From Leucobacter chinensis (GTDB lineage: Bacteria > Actinomycetota > Actinomycetes > Actinomycetales > Microbacteriaceae): 64,000 nucleotides of DNA. Positions 60,145 through 64,000 of this stretch are shown here, piece by piece. The position numbers were made by a program, and so were the translations under genes. Below the pieces are notes generated by a model that was not told the origin of the DNA, ran no database searches, and saw only the letters and a list, made by a program, of their open reading frames with translations. The stretch covers positions 186,001 through 250,000 of the forward strand of contig NZ_JAHQZR010000001.1 in the NCBI RefSeq assembly GCF_019049105.1. Direction: 5' to 3'. Each line of letters begins with the position of its first letter. Within the stretch, counting starts at the first letter, position 1.

Positions 60145-62517
60145 GTGAGCACTCAGACATCTTTTCGCTTTCGACGGGGCAACCTCGCGAAGCTCCTGTC
60201 GATTCCCGGCTATGCCCTCGGGTTCCTGCTGTCGCTATTCGTTACGCGGCTCGGGAACCAGTGGGTGTTCGGGAGCGGCATTGGGGTGGGAGAGGGCGCC
60301 CTTGCCGTTGCGAAAGAGCTGCAGAAACGTGATGGTGACGCACTCATCATCTGGCTGACTGAGACTCCTGAACAAGCGGCCGAGGCTGAAACCTTCGGAT
60401 TTGAATCGAAACAGAAGCGTTCCTGGGCTGGGTTTTGGGCGACGCTTCGTGCGGGCACGATCGTCGTCACCCACGGCCTCGGTGATGCACACCGGTTTGG
60501 GCTTTTCGGCGCCACCGTTGTGAATCTCTGGCACGGCGCACCACTCAAAAAACTTCATCTTGACTCACGGGTAACGACCGAAGTTGGGGGAGGCCGAGCA
60601 ATCAAGCGCTTGCTCGGGTTTATGTACCGGAAAGGCGCGAGCCAGGTTGACGTCTACGCTGCGGGTTCTCCGATCGCTGCGCAGCGACTCAGGTCGGCCT
60701 TTCGCGTCCAACCGGGCATGGTGCAAGTGCTGGGCGATGCGAGGCTCGACGAACTCGCCCGTAACCTCGCAGACCCCGCTGCTGCGGCACGCAAACGGCT
60801 CGGGCTTGTTGAACGTCTCGGGCTGAGCGAGGCGCAATCGTCACGCCGTTGGGTGCTCTATGCGCCGACCTGGCGTGATGGTGCGGTGACAGCGGGTATT
60901 CCTACGCCAGAAGAAGCAGTCGCTGTGGCCTCGTGGGCAAGAACCGCTAACGTGCAGCTTTTCCTGCGCTCGCACCCGCTAGGGCAGGGCGACTACGAGC
61001 ACCTCGTCGGCGAAAATATTACGCTCGTCGGCAGTGATGTTTGCACAGAAATCACTCCGATGCTTGGCCTCTTTGACGCCCTGATGACCGATTACTCATC
61101 GATCGCCATTGACTTTGCGCTCACCGGACGACCCATTGTTTGGTTCGCCCCAGACCTTGACGATTACACCCGTACACGGGGGCTCTATGAGCCGTACGAA
61201 GTGACGACCGAGGGGCACTTTGCCGTTTCGTGGCGGGGAGCGCTGAAGCGACTTGAAAGCGCGCTTGCTGGAAACCCAGGAGTGCAACGTGCGGCAGTAT
61301 TGCGCACCCAACGCCTTGCCGCGAGGTTTCATGAGTTTCGTGATGGGAACTCGGCAGCACGGGTGCTCGATTACGTTCAGGTGCTACACGATCCTGCACG
61401 CAATATCGATACCGAGAACGCTGTTTTCTTTGAAAGCTTTTATGGCTCGCTAGCAACGTGCAATCCTCTTGCGATCGATGCAGAACTCGCAAAGCGTTAC
61501 CCGGCACTCACCAGGTACTGGAGCGTCGCGAACGAGGGGGTTCAGGTTCCTCATGGCGCAGTCGCGCTGCTTGTGGGCAGCCCCGAATGGCACGCGGCCC
61601 GCCGTCACGCGAAACTGCTCGTGGTGAATGACTGGTTGCGCTTCGACTTCACGCCGCGTAAAGACCAGTTCGTCCTGCAAACATGGCATGGCACCCCGCT
61701 CAAGCGGCTAGCACTCGACAGGCCTGGGCAGTCCCTGCGAACTCGGCTCGCGGTGCGCAGGGAGAGTAAGCGCTGGAGCGCGTTGCTCTCGCAGAATGCT
61801 CACGCGACAGAAGCGCTCAAGAGAAGCTACGCATTTCGGGGGCCTATCATCGAGACGGGCTATCCGAGAAACGATCGGCTCGCGCTTGCTGAGCACCAGG
61901 GAGAACGACTGCTCTCTGCCCAATCATCAGCGCGCCAGCGGCTTGGGCTTGGTGCGGTCTCGAAGGTACTGTTTTACGCGCCAACATGGCGTGAACACGG
62001 CAGGGCGATGGCAGACACCCTGGACGTGGCACGACTTGCTGATCAGCTCGGTAGCGAGTGGACGATTCTCGCGCGAGGCCACAGTCGCGAGATGGGGCAG
62101 CCTGGCTACTCGGGGGCCCGCGTACACGACGTCACCCGTGTCGCCGATGTGAACGATTTGCTGCTCGCGGCCGATGTGTTTGTGACCGACTACTCGTCAC
62201 TCATGTTTGACGCCTCGGTCGCGAGCATTGCGACGGTGCTGTTCGTTGCTGACCGTGAAGAGTACCTCGAGGCAGAACGAGGCTTCACATTCGCTCTTGA
62301 AGAACATGCGCCGGGGCCACTTGTCACGTCACACGACGAAATGCTCGAGATGCTGCGCGCCTATGAGCGTGAAGGAAATCAGGCGGCGTGGATCGTGCAA
62401 AATCGTGTCGAGGCCAAGCGTTTCTCTGAACGGTTTAATGCATACGATGACGGTCGGGCGTCAGCTCGCGTCGTTGACTGGCTCGAGAACGCTGAGGCGA
62501 TTCCGACCGTGAGCTAG
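60145..62517 (+). CDS. double-domain CDP-glycerol glycerophosphotransferase family protein
   Basis: 790 aa containing two complete TagB/TagF-like catalytic domains in tandem. Domain 1 (about 95-400): VVNLWHGAPLKKL, YAPTWRD, FLRSHPLGQ, MTDYSSIAIDFAL. Domain 2 (about 490-780): LQTWHGTPLKRL, YAPTWREHG, ILARGHSRE, VTDYSSLMFDAS. These enzymes transfer glycerol- or ribitol-phosphate in teichoic-acid synthesis. GTG start at 60145 has GGAG nearby and TACGCT 7 nt upstream. Confidence 0.88.
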   Translation: MSTQTSFRFRRGNLAKLLSIPGYALGFLLSLFVTRLGNQWVFGSGIGVGEGALAVAKELQKRDGDALIIWLTETPEQAAEAETFGFESKQKRSWAGFWATLRAGTIVVTHGLGDAHRFGLFGATVVNLWHGAPLKKLHLDSRVTTEVGGGRAIKRLLGFMYRKGASQVDVYAAGSPIAAQRLRSAFRVQPGMVQVLGDARLDELARNLADPAAAARKRLGLVERLGLSEAQSSRRWVLYAPTWRDGAVTAGIPTPEEAVAVASWARTANVQLFLRSHPLGQGDYEHLVGENITLVGSDVCTEITPMLGLFDALMTDYSSIAIDFALTGRPIVWFAPDLDDYTRTRGLYEPYEVTTEGHFAVSWRGALKRLESALAGNPGVQRAAVLRTQRLAARFHEFRDGNSAARVLDYVQVLHDPARNIDTENAVFFESFYGSLATCNPLAIDAELAKRYPALTRYWSVANEGVQVPHGAVALLVGSPEWHAARRHAKLLVVNDWLRFDFTPRKDQFVLQTWHGTPLKRLALDRPGQSLRTRLAVRRESKRWSALLSQNAHATEALKRSYAFRGPIIETGYPRNDRLALAEHQGERLLSAQSSARQRLGLGAVSKVLFYAPTWREHGRAMADTLDVARLADQLGSEWTILARGHSREMGQPGYSGARVHDVTRVADVNDLLLAADVFVTDYSSLMFDASVASIATVLFVADREEYLEAERGFTFALEEHAPGPLVTSHDEMLEMLRAYEREGNQAAWIVQNRVEAKRFSERFNAYDDGRASARVVDWLENAEAIPTVS

Positions 62518-62527
62518 GCGCAGCGAC

Positions 62528-63562
62528 TTAGCTCGCGCGCGAACGATCGAGCGTTTTGCTTGACCCAAACACAAAACCGCGCAAGAACCCGGTGCCCCAG
62601 GCAAGGTGCATGATCGTAATCGCGAGGGCACCGAGCAAGGTGCCGCGCAGTCCCTTCGTCTCGGGCATTTTTGTGCCGGCGAAGAGCGAGAGTCCCGCGT
62701 GGGCCACTGGAGCGGCGTACAGGACCCAGGGCCACCATGCGCTTGGCGCGACAAAGCCGCACACGTGTAGCACCGCGGTGGTGAGCGCCGCGACGAGCGC
62801 CAAGACGTAGGCGCCGGGCACAAAGAAGCGCCACGGGTTCTCACCGCCGTACATTCGCACGAGCTTGGCTCGCCAGGTGCCTGTCGCGAAGAACTGTTGC
62901 GTGAGCGCTGAGAAACTGGAGCGGGGCCAATACGTGACCTGGAGTTCGGGATCGAACCAGACCGTGCCGCCAGCTTTGCGCACCCGCAGATTAAACTCCC
63001 AGTCTTCACCGCGGCGAATAATCGGGTTAAAGCCGCCCACAAGGTCGAAGGTACTTCGAGGAAAAACACCGAGATATGCCGACTCGGCTTCGTGTGGCTC
63101 TTCGCTGAAGTGATAGGAGCCGCCGCCGAGCCCGATTGGGCTGTTGTAACCGCCCGCGATGGCGCGCTGCACCGGCCCGGTACCCTCAGCTTGCATACGC
63201 CCACCAACGTTCGCGGCACCGGTTGCTCCCAGCAGCTCGACCGCCCTCTCGGTATAGCCGGGAGAGAGCTCTGAGTGGGCATCAACCCTGATGATGATTG
63301 GGTTGTGTGCGGCTTCGATAGCGAGATTGAGCCCGATTGGAATGTCGCGCTCTGGATTCTCGACGATTCGCACGCGCTCATCTGTTGAAGCGAGCTCGTG
63401 TGCGATGCTGTTCGTCTCATCGGTTGAAGGACCAAGTGCGAGAACAATCTCCTGCTCACCCGAGTATTCCTGTGCGAGAACCGCCATGACAGCGGCTCGA
63501 AGATGGCCTGCCTCGTTCAACACGGGCATGACATAGCTCACTGCTGGTAACGCTTTAATCAC
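62528..63562 (-). CDS. family 2 glycosyltransferase
   Basis: 344 aa. GT-A fold: VSYVMPVLNEAGHL at the N-terminus, the DxD-like IIIRVDAHSELSPGY, and FNPIIRRGEDWEFNLRVRKA carrying the catalytic ED. Three C-terminal membrane segments (PGAYVLALVAALTTAVLHVC, WPWVLYAAPVAHAGLSLFAG, LLGALAITIMHLAWGTGF). ExoA-like polysaccharide glucosyltransferases share this arrangement. GTG start at 63562. Its stop faces the TagF-like gene stop. Confidence 0.88.
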   Translation of the reverse strand: MIKALPAVSYVMPVLNEAGHLRAAVMAVLAQEYSGEQEIVLALGPSTDETNSIAHELASTDERVRIVENPERDIPIGLNLAIEAAHNPIIIRVDAHSELSPGYTERAVELLGATGAANVGGRMQAEGTGPVQRAIAGGYNSPIGLGGGSYHFSEEPHEAESAYLGVFPRSTFDLVGGFNPIIRRGEDWEFNLRVRKAGGTVWFDPELQVTYWPRSSFSALTQQFFATGTWRAKLVRMYGGENPWRFFVPGAYVLALVAALTTAVLHVCGFVAPSAWWPWVLYAAPVAHAGLSLFAGTKMPETKGLRGTLLGALAITIMHLAWGTGFLRGFVFGSSKTLDRSRAS

Positions 63563-63612
63563 AGGAGCTAGTGTGTCATAGCTTCCTTGAGGTTCGGGCC
63601 CTTTGGGCGGGG

Positions 63613-63618
63613 TACAGT
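63613..63618 (+). promoter_or_regulatory. -10 box of the right-edge gene
   Basis: TACAGT, 6 nt before GTG 63625; no Shine-Dalgarno sequence precedes the start, so the message is probably leaderless. Confidence 0.45.
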
Positions 63619-63624
63619 ATTGGG

Positions 63625-64000
63625 GTGAATCTCATTAAGGACACTCGGAAGGCTGCGAGCCTTGCCCGAACGGTTTTGCGAAGAAGGCGTGCTTACGCCT
63701 CTTTTCGTCAGATGCAACAGGGGGGCGAACGCCCCGCTGCAGGCACCTTTGAAATTGCGGTCTACTTCTGTGACTCGCACGTGAACGCCTACCAAATGCG
63801 CCAGTGGTATGAGCCACTTCGAGAGCTTCAGAAGCGCTGGCCGGTCGTTATTCTTGCACGCAACATTGAGGGTGCAGAACTGCTCCGTCGTGAGAGCGGC
63901 CTGCATGTCGTCTTTGCGCCGAAGGTCAAGCACCTGGAGCAGGTTATTGACCGGCACCCACTGCGCATTGTTCTGTACGTTAACCAGAACACGAAGAACT
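63625..64000 (+). CDS. probable glycerophosphotransferase/glycosyltransferase (partial)
   Basis: 125 codons, open at the right edge. Begins VNLIKDTRKAASLARTVLRR, then a Rossmann-like stretch (TFEIAVYFCDSHVNAYQMRQ, WYEPLRELQKRWPVVILARN, IVLYVNQNTKN) that resembles the N-terminal domain of CDP-glycerol glycerophosphotransferases. Context with the TagF-like gene and GT2 favours a cell-wall polymer role. The catalytic part is outside the window. Confidence 0.55.
   Translation, partial: MNLIKDTRKAASLARTVLRRRRAYASFRQMQQGGERPAAGTFEIAVYFCDSHVNAYQMRQWYEPLRELQKRWPVVILARNIEGAELLRRESGLHVVFAPKVKHLEQVIDRHPLRIVLYVNQNTKN

Noticed and set aside
1-64000. CRISPR arrays, rRNA genes, insertion sequences
   Set aside because: No regularly spaced long repeats, rRNA-like sequence or transposase was seen; the only repeat arrays are the element's short iterons and arm sites.

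Overview
The window is about 64 kb of high-GC (roughly 60-65%) actinobacterial chromosome. DUF3097, DUF3107 and DUF3117 proteins, an AdnAB/UvrD2 block in mycobacterial gene order, class-E-type sortase signals (LAATG), many GTG starts and many apparently leaderless genes point to Microbacteriaceae (Leucobacter-like). The family placement is inference from gene content; no search was run.

Layout. 1-1836 is the end of a peptide ABC transporter operon. 1922-4729 is a four-gene minus-strand run (DUF3097, HExxH protein, MBL hydrolase, alpha/beta hydrolase), divergent from an MFS exporter and a 3-hydroxyisobutyryl-CoA hydrolase (4762-7154). 7234-9369 holds pdxS and its divergent MocR/PdxR regulator, which lacks the PLP lysine. 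9409-13369 is argC-argJ-argB followed by a prepilin peptidase and a ferredoxin; 13585-14877 is citrate synthase. 15063-20447 holds DUF3117, O-methyltransferase, tatB, mrp, a stress protein, an M24 peptidase and a PHP phosphoesterase. 20489-40938 is a long conserved actinobacterial block matching M. tuberculosis Rv3193c-Rv3211: DEAD helicase, ferritin-like protein, DUF3107, VanZ, AdnA, AdnB, a kinase-fold protein, UvrD2-like helicase, a ThiF/TOMM-like protein, a zincin, a PDZ-Lon protease and UPF0182. 41042-47075 looks like an acid-catabolism operon: PucR-type regulator, SCP-type thiolase, acyl-CoA ligase, MHS transporter. 47106-49308 carries an AAA ATPase and an LRR-like gene with an in-frame stop near its 5' end.

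The most notable part is 49430-55634, a 6.2-kb integrative element in the 3' end of an initiator tRNA-Met gene. It has 38-bp direct repeats at its ends, a tyrosine integrase, a small HTH excisionase candidate, a rolling-circle-type Rep, a small acidic protein containing a perfect 37-nt palindrome, a MobV-like relaxase with a candidate oriT upstream, a SAP-domain cargo gene, and a right-hand noncoding region with six copies of a 13-bp iteron. This layout suggests an element that integrates, excises, replicates as a circle and can be mobilized.

After the tRNA come cell-envelope genes: a LAATG-anchored surface protein with a thioester-domain-like N-terminus, an HtrA-like protease, a double-domain CDP-glycerol glycerophosphotransferase, a GT2 glycosyltransferase, and a protein cut by the right edge. 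Across the window many genes have a TANNNT-like -10 box exactly 6 nt before the start codon, indicating widespread leaderless transcription, including one 24-bp divergent promoter where two -10 boxes abut.
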